Of a stretch of 33,489 bases of DNA, positions 8,070-15,295 are shown piece after piece; within the stretch, counting starts at the first letter, position 1, and each line of letters opens with the position of its first letter. The stretch is from the NCBI GenBank assembly GCA_035307785.1, contig DATGHS010000434.1, positions 1 through 33,489 on the forward strand, written 5' to 3'. A program made the position numbers and the translations under genes. Under the pieces are notes generated by a model, which saw only the letters and a program-made list of their open reading frames with translations, searched no databases and was not told the origin of the DNA. The stretch comes from DATGHS01 sp035307785. GTDB lineage: Bacteria; Planctomycetota; Planctomycetia; Gemmatales; Gemmataceae.

Positions 8070-9986
8070 ATGAAATTCGATTCGCCACGACTCGCCGGCG
8101 AACAGATGGAAATCGGTTTTCGCCAGCGGCCACTGTGGGGCCTGCCGCTCTTGGCCCTGGTGCTGTTGCAGGTTGCCACAGTGCCAACCTTGTTCGGCAC
8201 CGAGCGCAGCTGGGCGGCGCTGCGCGACGACCGCCCGATCCTGAATGGCCGGAATCCGCTGCACCTGTATCACGGAATCCTTGGCGCCCGCGCCTGGCAG
8301 GCCGGCAAGGCCGGCTCATGTTATGACCCCTCGTATCAAGCTGGTTATCCCAAAACCCCCATTTTCGATTCCGGCAGCCGGCCGGCGGAGTTGTTTCTGC
8401 TCGTTGGGCACGAAAGCCCAAGCGCCTACAAAATCGGCCTCGCAATCTTTTGTGGGTTGATGCCATTGCTGTTTGCTCTCTCTGCCCGCATGGCCGGTCT
8501 GGGGCCGGGAACAGCCTGCCTTGCCACTGCCTTCGGCCAACTGTTCTGGTGGAGTGGTCCCGTTCAACAACTTTTGCAGCAAGGCGATCTCGATTGGCTT
8601 CTGGCCGACAACTTGCTCGTTTTGCACCTGGCCCTGCTCGTTCGTTTCCATCGCGAAAGCGAAATGCTGGTGTGCATCGGGCTCGGGTTTACGGCCGCAC
8701 TTGGCTGGTTTTGCCACCCGATCCTCTGGGCCGGCTTCGGGCCGCTGATTCTGCTCTTCTATTTGATGGTTGCTTTTCGTCACGGCCTCTTCTGGCACGT
8801 GGGGCTGTGGCTGGCCTGGGGCGGCGGGCTCTCGGCCAACATACCCTGGCTCGAACATTGGCTGCGTTATTGCTGGATAGCGCGGCCGTTGCCGTATTCC
8901 TTCGAAAACGTGCCCGCGCGGCATCTTGCGGAATGGTGGCCGGCCTGCCTTGTCGGCACGCCGGCCGATCGCCTGCTGGCCGCGGCACTACTGATGGGCG
9001 GACTCGCCGGCATCATCGCGCTGTTGATTCGCAAGCGCTTTACGGCCGCGGGATTATTCGGCGCAACGATCGGGTTGCTTCCCGCGCTGGCATTTGGCGC
9101 CCGTTACTGGGAGCCACTGGAGATGATCGGCCCCGGCAAAATGTTGGTGCTGGCCTGTAGTTTCGCGGCGCTCCCATGTGCCGCGACGTGCCGCAGTTAT
9201 TTCTCAAGCTGGAGGCGCTGGCCGAATCATCCGCGCCTGGGAGTCCTGGCGGGCTCGCTCGTGCTGCTCGGTGTCGGCGTGTTCGCGCATGAGGACATGC
9301 AGACGCTCTTCAAGCAATCATTGCGCGCCCGTCCTTTCAGGTTGGGCTTTACCGCAGAACAAGAGACGCTTGTGCAAACGCTCCGTGCGGCGACGGTGGC
9401 GGATGCCCGCATCCTCTGGGAAGATCGGCCGAACCCACATTACCCGCACTGGTCCGCATTGCTCGCACCAAGCACGGAACGCAGCTTTCTCGGCGGCCTC
9501 GATCCCGACGCTGGCGTGGAACACATGTACGCGCGCTTGAGCAATAACATGCTGGCTGGGCGCCCACTCTCGGAATGGAGCGATGAGGAGCTGGCCGTCT
9601 TCTGCGACCGTTACAACATCGGCTATATTGTGTGCTGGCACCCGCAGACCATCACGCGCTTTTGCGCCTGGCCGAAGGCGGAAGCGCTAATGCGAATTCG
9701 CGAATCCGGCGAGGGGTGGCTTTTTCGGGTGAACCGGAAGCCGAGCTTCTTATTGAAAGGCAAAGCCAAGGTCGTGCAACTGGATTCCCAGCGCATCGCC
9801 CTACACGAAGTCGAGCCAGAAAACGGGGTGGTAGTGTTGAGCTTGCATCATCAGGAAGGCTGGCGCGTCTTGCCGAGCAGTGTGCGCATCGAGCGCGAAA
9901 TTGATCCCGATGATCCCATTCCATTCTTGCGGCTGCGCGTTCCCGGACCGGTGATGCGGCTGACTTTAACATGGGATGAGCCGTAG
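8070..9986 (+). CDS. Multi-pass membrane protein, GT-C glycosyltransferase-like
   Basis: From the ATG at 8070 this is a 638-residue protein. About ten hydrophobic segments fill the first two thirds (for example WGLPLLALVLLQVATVPTLF, LILLFYLMVAF, LGVLAGSLVLLGVGVFA). A soluble C-terminal part follows, with ARILWEDRPNPHYPHWSALL and SEERAVFCDRY-like text (SDEELAVFCDRYNIGYIVCW). That arrangement resembles planctomycete membrane proteins of the GT-C/PTPS-related type, which act on lipid-linked sugars, but I see no decisive catalytic motif. Starts at 7911 or 8106 are possible, and no candidate has a good ribosome binding site. It is alone between a repeat-rich gap and the palindrome at 10002-10137. 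Confidence 0.75.
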   Translation: MKFDSPRLAGEQMEIGFRQRPLWGLPLLALVLLQVATVPTLFGTERSWAALRDDRPILNGRNPLHLYHGILGARAWQAGKAGSCYDPSYQAGYPKTPIFDSGSRPAELFLLVGHESPSAYKIGLAIFCGLMPLLFALSARMAGLGPGTACLATAFGQLFWWSGPVQQLLQQGDLDWLLADNLLVLHLALLVRFHRESEMLVCIGLGFTAALGWFCHPILWAGFGPLILLFYLMVAFRHGLFWHVGLWLAWGGGLSANIPWLEHWLRYCWIARPLPYSFENVPARHLAEWWPACLVGTPADRLLAAALLMGGLAGIIALLIRKRFTAAGLFGATIGLLPALAFGARYWEPLEMIGPGKMLVLACSFAALPCAATCRSYFSSWRRWPNHPRLGVLAGSLVLLGVGVFAHEDMQTLFKQSLRARPFRLGFTAEQETLVQTLRAATVADARILWEDRPNPHYPHWSALLAPSTERSFLGGLDPDAGVEHMYARLSNNMLAGRPLSEWSDEELAVFCDRYNIGYIVCWHPQTITRFCAWPKAEALMRIRESGEGWLFRVNRKPSFLLKGKAKVVQLDSQRIALHEVEPENGVVVLSLHHQEGWRVLPSSVRIEREIDPDDPIPFLRLRVPGPVMRLTLTWDEP

Positions 9987-10001
9987 CGATGCGGAGAATT
10001 C

Positions 10002-10137
10002 GAAATCCGAATATCGAAATCCGAAACAAATTCAAAACAAAGGCAATGATCAAAATTCTAAACGTCAGCTCCAAACAACGCCTTTGAATTTGAATTTGGC
10101 GCTTTGGATTTGTTTCGGATTTCGGATTTCGGATTTC
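10002..10137. repeat. Long A+T-rich palindromic element
   Basis: Arms 10002-10035 and 10104-10137 pair at 30 of 34 positions and consist of tandem GAAATCC(G) units. A nested pair CAAAGGC / GCCTTTG lies at about 10038 and 10081. The A+T-rich composition contrasts with the neighbours. It fills the gap between the membrane protein stop and the next gene. It looks like a MITE-like or extragenic palindrome, with no coding capacity. Confidence 0.75.
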
Positions 10138-10242
10138 CTCAATGAAACCAGTTTTCCACCGATAATTGCTTGCTTCCGCCCATTGCTTCGGATAATCTCG
10201 TATGCAGGTCACCATTGTGACGTCATTTCCGCGGAGGTTCGC

Positions 10243-11631
10243 ATGCACACGGCCATTGCCCGGCGTCGGCGCTGGATCGGCATTGGGTTGCTGGCGTTGC
10301 TCGCCTTTACGATCTATTTCTTCTTCTTTTTCAACGGCCTGCCGGTAATTTGGGGACCGACAGCTCGGGCTTCCGAAATTGCCGCCGGCCGCGAGCTTTT
10401 CGAGCACGAATGGACGCCAAACGACCCACTCGCCCACGGTGATGGGCTCGGACCGGTGTTTAATGCGCGATCCTGTGCGAGCTGCCATTTTCAGGGCGGC
10501 TTGGGTGGCGGAGGCGACGTGAAGCACAACGCCACGGTTTTCGAAGTGAACTCACGGCCGAACGACCCGAACTTCCACACCGGCAGTGTGCACAACTTCA
10601 GCGTGGATGCGGCTAGCCAGGAATCGACCGGACAGTTGAAAACATTGTTTCCGATGATCAAGGGCCGCAGTTTCACGGTGACCGGCGGCGACCCCCATTG
10701 CCCGTACACGCGAACCGTCACGGTTCCCGACTTCGATCCCGTGCAGACACACACGGTGCAGCCGACCGCCCTCTTCGGCGCCGGTTGGGTGGACCTGATT
10801 TCCGACCGGGCGATTATTCATAATCGACAAACCCGGCTGATCCGTGCCACGACCGGCGAATTCAATCGCGACTTTAGCGCCATCCCGACCGGCCGCATTC
10901 ACACGCTGGCCGATGGGCGGGTCGGCAAGTTCGGCTGGAAGGCGCAGTTCGCTACGCTGCGCGAGTTCGTGGCTGCGGCTTGTGCCAATGAGCTTGGCCT
11001 GGGCACGCCCGACATGGAACAGGCCAAGCCGCTTTGCGACCCGAACCGCACCGCGCCGCCTGACCTGGACAAGAAGCAATTCCGAGCGTTGGTTTCTTTC
11101 GTAAAGACGTTGCCGAAACCGGTGGAGACGCTGCCGAGTGATCCGGTGCAGCGCGAAGCCGCGGTTCGCGGCAAGGAAGTGTTTAGAAGCGTTGGCTGTG
11201 CCGCTTGCCACGTGCCCGACATGGGTGGCGTGAAGGGCGTGTACAGCGATTTCCTGCTTTATAGCCTGGAAAACACCGGCCCAGCGGGCGGCGACAGCTA
11301 CGGCGAGCCGCCGCCGGAACATAAGCTTGCGCCTCGTCCCGAAAACGAACCGAAGCCCAGCGAATGGAAGACGCCGGCTCTCTGGGGCGTGGCCGACTCC
11401 GCGCCATACATGCACGACGGCAGCGCTTCCACCCTGCAGATCGCTATCGCGCAACATCGAGGAGACGCCAAATCGGTGCAAGAAGCATACTCGCGTTTGC
11501 CGCCGGCCGATCAGGCCGCCGTCATCGCGTTTCTGCAAAGTCTGAAAGCCCCGCCCGACGCGACTCAACTGCAAGATCCGTCGATCACGAAGATCGAGAA
11601 TGAACCGCTGGCGGCGAAGAAGGGGCGGTAA
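10243..11631 (+). CDS. Membrane-anchored di-haem oxidoreductase (DUF1111 / thiol oxidoreductase family)
   Basis: The ATG at 10243 follows GGAGG by five bases and gives 462 residues; the open frame extends further upstream through the palindrome and is ignored there. An N-terminal signal anchor (about 11-34, with a run of Phe) is followed by a periplasmic domain with two haem c sites: CASCH at 78-82 and CAACH at 319-323. The first region, FNARSCASCHFQGGLGGGG, and the later WKTPALWGVADSAPYMHDG are typical of DUF1111 proteins, which are distantly related to MauG/di-haem peroxidases. A redox role in the periplasm is likely; the substrate is unknown. The gene ends just before a hairpin shared with the convergent RND-like gene. 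Confidence 0.88.
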   Translation: MHTAIARRRRWIGIGLLALLAFTIYFFFFFNGLPVIWGPTARASEIAAGRELFEHEWTPNDPLAHGDGLGPVFNARSCASCHFQGGLGGGGDVKHNATVFEVNSRPNDPNFHTGSVHNFSVDAASQESTGQLKTLFPMIKGRSFTVTGGDPHCPYTRTVTVPDFDPVQTHTVQPTALFGAGWVDLISDRAIIHNRQTRLIRATTGEFNRDFSAIPTGRIHTLADGRVGKFGWKAQFATLREFVAAACANELGLGTPDMEQAKPLCDPNRTAPPDLDKKQFRALVSFVKTLPKPVETLPSDPVQREAAVRGKEVFRSVGCAACHVPDMGGVKGVYSDFLLYSLENTGPAGGDSYGEPPPEHKLAPRPENEPKPSEWKTPALWGVADSAPYMHDGSASTLQIAIAQHRGDAKSVQEAYSRLPPADQAAVIAFLQSLKAPPDATQLQDPSITKIENEPLAAKKGR

Positions 11632-11640
11632 GTATCGTGG

Positions 11641-11673
11641 GTCGTAGACGACGCGAGTAGCGTCGTCTACGAC
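11641..11673. terminator. Perfect hairpin between convergent genes, probable bidirectional terminator
   Basis: A 14-bp perfect stem (GTCGTAGACGACGC, 11641-11654, with 11660-11673) has a 5-base loop. It sits nine bases after the DUF1111 stop and three bases before the end of the convergent RND-like gene. The T-tract is weak (CATCATTTTC), so it may act as a barrier or repeat element. Confidence 0.65.
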
Positions 11674-11676
11674 GCA

Positions 11677-13530
11677 TCATTTTCTCAAGGGCGATAACCA
11701 AGTTATTCTGACCCCAGACGGCATCTCTTGCTGAGCAATTTGATCGCATAGCGCGCGGGCTTCCGGGAGGCTAACACCCGTCGCCGGATTGCCGCTGATT
11801 TCAATCGCTGGATACAAGTTGACTCGTTCCACTGCCGCCGGACCACTCATGTGGCGAATCGTCGCGACCGCCCTCAAGGCGATTGTCCGACCATTTGCGC
11901 CCGTCACCGGCAACTCGAGCATATCTTCAACGTTGCGGTCTTGCCCACCGTTGTGGACGGTAATTTGCAACGTGCGGCCGAATTGATTTATGCCTCCGAC
12001 ATTGATTCCGCCGAGCGACGCTTGCAAGGCCGTTTGGATATCGGCGACTTTGAGGCCGAGCTCAGCGGCCTTTTCCCGGTCGATGTCGAAAGACAGCTGG
12101 GGCGCATCGGTCCCGTTTGGATAGACTCCCACGTCGGTCAGCTTGCCGCTTTCCCGAAGACGCCGGGCGATGGACTCGGCAATCAGCGCGAGCGCGTTGT
12201 AGCCGTGATCGGAGGCATCACAAATCGCGAAGGTGATAGGGTAACCGCTCGGCGTCGTCCGACCGGGCGCAGCCAGATCGTTGATGCGAAATGCCGCTTC
12301 GGGAATCTCCTTGCTAAGCCGGGTGCGAAGGTCCGTCGCAATCGCTTCTCGGCCCCCATGCTGGTCCGGGTCAATTCCGAGCAACAAATTGGGCCGTGGG
12401 CGTGAAGCGGCAAACGGATCGTCAAGGCCGGTGAGCGTCTTCGTGACTCCCTGGATGGTGGAAGAGATCGCTTCACATGTCCGAAGCACTGCTTCGGTTC
12501 GTGCCGCCGAAGCCCCGTCTGGTAGCTGAACGTCGACCAATAGCGCATCGGGCCGAGTCTTCGGTGCGAACTCAAATGCGAATTCGAGTGCCAGGCCTTC
12601 TGGAAGATGCTCGCCAAGCTGCTCAACCGTGCTTTCTATGCTCTGCTTCAGTGCCTTGGGGTCGGTGTCGGGCGCCAGGGGATGGATCGCCAGTGCGATC
12701 GCAGGTTTGCCGTCAACCCGAACGTCGTGGATTTCACCACTCGAACCAAGCTCTATGTGAGCCACGTCGCGGAGGAAAACCTTTTCGCCGTTGGGCCCGG
12801 TCTTTACGACCACGTTCGCGAGTTCATTCGGCAACTGCGACCGGCCGGTGACGTTCAGTTTCATTTCTGCATTCGGCTCGATGGGTGTCCCGGCCGGTTG
12901 AAGGTTTTGTTCTTGCAGTGCCTTTACCACGTTGACTGCCGAAAGCGCACGGGCTGCCAGCGCCTGGTCATCGAGCCAGATTTGGATGCCGTAATCGCGC
13001 CGGCCGAGTATTTCCACGTCGCCGACTCCGGCCACGCGCGCCAGTTCATCGCGTAGCTGAATAGCCGCGTAGTTGCTCAGGTAGATTTCATCGTTCCGGT
13101 TGTCGGGCGATGTGAGAACCAGGAAGGCGCGAACGACGGGCGACTTCTTCCGGACGATTACTCCATTTTGGATTACGCTGGCGGGCAGCACCGGAACGGC
13201 AAGCGCAACGCGATTCTGCACCAAGGCCTGCGCCATGCTGAGATCGGTGCCCTGGGCAAACGACATTACCATCGTATACTTGCCGTCGTTGGAACAGTGC
13301 GACTGCATGTTCATCATTCCTTCCACGCCGTTGATCTGCTGCTCAATCGGCGCGGCCACGGTGTCCGCCACCACCCTGGCATTTGCCCCGGGGTAGCTGG
13401 CTTCCACCACAACGGTAGGCGGTATGCTTTTTTCATGGGCCGGCCCGCCGCGGGTCCGTAGCAGCGAGAAAACGAGCAACGGCGCCAGGACAACGATGGC
13501 GACAATAATCAGTATTCGCAGGAGCTTCAT
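11677..13530 (-). CDS. RND (AcrB-type) porter-domain protein lacking transmembrane helices 2-12
   Basis: The ATG at 13530, with GAGGG eight bases upstream, opens a 617-residue frame. Residues 3-24 form one membrane helix like AcrB TM1. Residues about 37-320 match the first periplasmic half (VEASYPGANARVVADTVAAPIEQQINGVEGM, SGVGDVEILG-like AGVGDVEILGRRDYGIQIW, VFLRDVAHIELG). At about 320-335 it passes straight into the second periplasmic half (LLVDVQLPDGASAARTEAVL), which ends at SGVRITWLSPLRK, just where TM8 would start. TM2-TM7 and TM8-TM12, including the proton-relay Asp/Lys residues, are absent without any frameshift. There is no adjacent membrane-fusion or outer-membrane gene. It cannot be a normal proton-driven pump; it may be a tethered periplasmic binding or adaptor protein, or an in-frame remnant. 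Confidence 0.85.
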   Translation of the reverse strand: MKLLRILIIVAIVVLAPLLVFSLLRTRGGPAHEKSIPPTVVVEASYPGANARVVADTVAAPIEQQINGVEGMMNMQSHCSNDGKYTMVMSFAQGTDLSMAQALVQNRVALAVPVLPASVIQNGVIVRKKSPVVRAFLVLTSPDNRNDEIYLSNYAAIQLRDELARVAGVGDVEILGRRDYGIQIWLDDQALAARALSAVNVVKALQEQNLQPAGTPIEPNAEMKLNVTGRSQLPNELANVVVKTGPNGEKVFLRDVAHIELGSSGEIHDVRVDGKPAIALAIHPLAPDTDPKALKQSIESTVEQLGEHLPEGLALEFAFEFAPKTRPDALLVDVQLPDGASAARTEAVLRTCEAISSTIQGVTKTLTGLDDPFAASRPRPNLLLGIDPDQHGGREAIATDLRTRLSKEIPEAAFRINDLAAPGRTTPSGYPITFAICDASDHGYNALALIAESIARRLRESGKLTDVGVYPNGTDAPQLSFDIDREKAAELGLKVADIQTALQASLGGINVGGINQFGRTLQITVHNGGQDRNVEDMLELPVTGANGRTIALRAVATIRHMSGPAAVERVNLYPAIEISGNPATGVSLPEARALCDQIAQQEMPSGVRITWLSPLRK

Positions 13531-13568
13531 GATGGCGACCCTCAGCGGTGAGTCTGGATGTGAAGATG

Positions 13569-13574
13569 ATTATA
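13569..13574 (-). promoter_or_regulatory. Possible -10 element of the RND-like gene
   Basis: A perfect TATAAT on the minus strand (13574-13569) lies about 39 bases before the ATG at 13530. No good -35 is visible at 16-18 bases, so this is only a candidate. Confidence 0.35.
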
Positions 13575-13638
13575 CCCCGGCAGCAGATGAGGACGAATTG
13601 GGCGCGCTCAAGTAGTACATCGGTCAGGAATTCCCGAT

Positions 13639-14166
13639 CTAAACCCAGCCGCGTTCTTGGCACAGCCAGGCAATTTGCGCCGTGTGGTGCTTGCAGTGCC
13701 AGGCGTAATAGCAGAGTGCCGCGTCGAGGCGGACGGTCTTGCCGGTTTCGGGATGAAGGAAAGAGCGAGCGAAGTCCGCGTCGATCATTAGGCGCAGAAG
13801 CTGCACCCACTGTGCGTGCAAGCCTTCGAGAAGCCCTAGCGGAGCGCTAATGTCCCCGGTTCGGGAGTCGGCCAGGTCGGCCCAGCGGGTTTCATCGTAG
13901 GCCTTGATGGTGGGTTGCTCTTCGGTCAGCGCCCATTTGAAGCGGATGTAACTGTTGACGTGGCTGTCGGCCAGGTGGTGAACGATCTGCCGGATGGTCC
14001 AGTTGCGGTAATGCACGTCGAGCTGTTCGTCGCGGAGCGGGGCGACCAGCTTTCGCAGCCTGGCCGGCGCCTCGGCAATGACGGCGATAAATTCCGCCCG
14101 GCGTTTGGCGCCATAAGGTTCCTCCGACACAAATTCGCCTGCGGGGTTCTGCGGCGGTTGCATCAT
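13639..14166 (-). CDS. DinB/YfiT-like putative metal-dependent transferase or hydrolase
   Basis: This 175-residue protein (start MMQPPQNPAGEF at 14166) has the DinB_2/YfiT layout. It has NWTIRQIVHHLADSHVNSY for the first metal histidine and a C-terminal HCKHHTAQIAWL for the HxxxH pair. In this fold three histidines bind a divalent metal. Characterised relatives are bacillithiol S-transferases and YfiT, but planctomycetes are not known to make bacillithiol, so the substrate is open. It is the last gene of a run mscL - 14177-14683 - this gene, with a 10-base gap from its predecessor, so co-transcription is likely. The start is uncertain, because an upstream ATG at 14196 is also in frame. Confidence 0.82.
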   Translation of the reverse strand: MMQPPQNPAGEFVSEEPYGAKRRAEFIAVIAEAPARLRKLVAPLRDEQLDVHYRNWTIRQIVHHLADSHVNSYIRFKWALTEEQPTIKAYDETRWADLADSRTGDISAPLGLLEGLHAQWVQLLRLMIDADFARSFLHPETGKTVRLDAALCYYAWHCKHHTAQIAWLCQERGWV

Positions 14167-14176
14167 GCGATAATAC

Positions 14177-14683
14177 CTAAATCTGCCGTGAATCATAGGC
14201 CCAATGGAGCAGCGCCTGGCGCTGCCGGGGCCGGCACTTGAAGTCGCCACGCCGGCAGTGGCTGCTCACCTGCGCTACATGCCGGCGAATGGCCCGCCAG
14301 CGCTTGATCTGCCGTTCATCATCGGCACAGCGGCGGCCCAGGAAATAGCGGCAATACCATTGAAACCAGCCGCGCGGGTCTTCCTCGAATATCCAACCCT
14401 TCTTGCGCCAGACGGCGAGCGGTTGCGATGCGTTGATGCCGAAGAAATTCAATTTCGGATCATGCCGATCATGGCAAAGTTTGGCCTTGGCGAACCAATC
14501 GGCCGGAAATTCCGCGCTGCAATCGGTCATGTACTTGCCTCCAAATACGCCGAGCGCGAGTATCTGCTTTGGCGTAAGTTCGGGGTGAAAGTCCGGATGA
14601 AAATGCTTGCCGACGGGCTCCACCGTGAAATAGGTGTAGCCCTGTTGCATCAGATCATGAACCTCAACCCGAAGGGGCTTCAT
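14177..14683 (-). CDS. Conserved protein of unknown function
   Basis: The ATG at 14683 (MKPLRVEVHDLMQQGY) has GGAGG five bases upstream, giving 168 residues. It is soluble and has striking blocks: GVFGGKYMTDCSAEFPADWF, WRKKGWIFEEDPRGWFQWYC, and a basic C-terminus RPRQRQALLHWAYDSRQI with several Cys and Trp. I recognise this as a widespread uncharacterised protein pattern but cannot name a function; no catalytic motif is obvious. It sits between mscL (31 bases upstream) and the DinB-like gene (10 bases downstream), probably one operon. Confidence 0.75.
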   Translation of the reverse strand: MKPLRVEVHDLMQQGYTYFTVEPVGKHFHPDFHPELTPKQILALGVFGGKYMTDCSAEFPADWFAKAKLCHDRHDPKLNFFGINASQPLAVWRKKGWIFEEDPRGWFQWYCRYFLGRRCADDERQIKRWRAIRRHVAQVSSHCRRGDFKCRPRQRQALLHWAYDSRQI

Positions 14684-14714
14684 CTGATCCTCCGAGCGTG
14701 AATTTGAAACTAAG

Positions 14715-15185
14715 CTAAGCATGGGGAGGTGCTGCCGGCGGCGCCACTTCCGCGGTTCGTTGCTTTAGAAGGTCTCGAATCTCCATCAGCAACTCCTGGT
14801 CTTTTGTGAGCGCCGGCGCTGCCGCCTGCTCTTCGCGCGAGCGCATGAGCCAGCCCACGAACTTGACGATGAAGATGTACAGCACCAGCGCGATGATCAG
14901 AAAGTTGACGAGTGCGCCCAGGAACTTGCCATAAGGAACGACTTTGCCTCCGACCTGCCAGACCCAGCCCGCGTAGCCCTGGTCGCCTGGCAGGACCAAC
15001 CCGACCAGCGGCATGATAATGTCTTCCACGAGTGACTTCACCACCGTCCCGAAGGCCGCGCCAATAATCACGCCGATGGCCAGATCGACGACGCTGCCCT
15101 TGAAGGCGAATTTCTTAAAGTCTTCGAATAGTGAACGTGCTTTCTTCTCCGCATCGCGCGCGGAGAACTCGCGGATCGGATTCAT
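14715..15185 (-). CDS. mscL: Large-conductance mechanosensitive channel MscL
   Basis: This homopentameric inner-membrane channel opens under high membrane tension and releases solutes on hypo-osmotic shock. The start at 15185 (MNPIREFSARDAEKK) gives 156 residues. The pore helix is clear (FAFKGSVVDLAIGVIIGAAFGTVVKSLVEDIIMPLVGLVLPG), followed by TM2 (LGALVNFLIIALVLYIFIVKFV) and the cytoplasmic helix (TKDQELLMEIRDLL). N- and C-terminal extensions are slightly long. It lies 110 bases downstream of leuA, beyond a perfect 30-bp palindrome, and heads a probable three-gene operon. Confidence 0.96.
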   Translation of the reverse strand: MNPIREFSARDAEKKARSLFEDFKKFAFKGSVVDLAIGVIIGAAFGTVVKSLVEDIIMPLVGLVLPGDQGYAGWVWQVGGKVVPYGKFLGALVNFLIIALVLYIFIVKFVGWLMRSREEQAAAPALTKDQELLMEIRDLLKQRTAEVAPPAAPPHA

Positions 15186-15198
15186 GGAGTTATCCCCA

Positions 15199-15263
15199 AA
15201 CGTAGAACGGAACTTGTTCCGTTCGAGCAACCCGCTCGAACGGAACAAGTTCCGTTCTACGTT
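15199..15263. repeat. Perfect 30-bp inverted repeat between leuA and mscL
   Basis: Arms 15199-15228 and 15234-15263 are perfect complements over 30 bases with a 5-base loop (AACCC). Each arm contains its own near-palindrome, GGAACTTGTTCC or its complement. The first arm starts 14 bases upstream of the mscL ATG and the second ends 32 bases after the leuA stop. It may end leuA transcription, although no T-tract is present, or be a dispersed repeat unit. Confidence 0.9.
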
Positions 15264-15295
15264 ATATTCCGATTTGGCGCGACAACGACCCGGTC

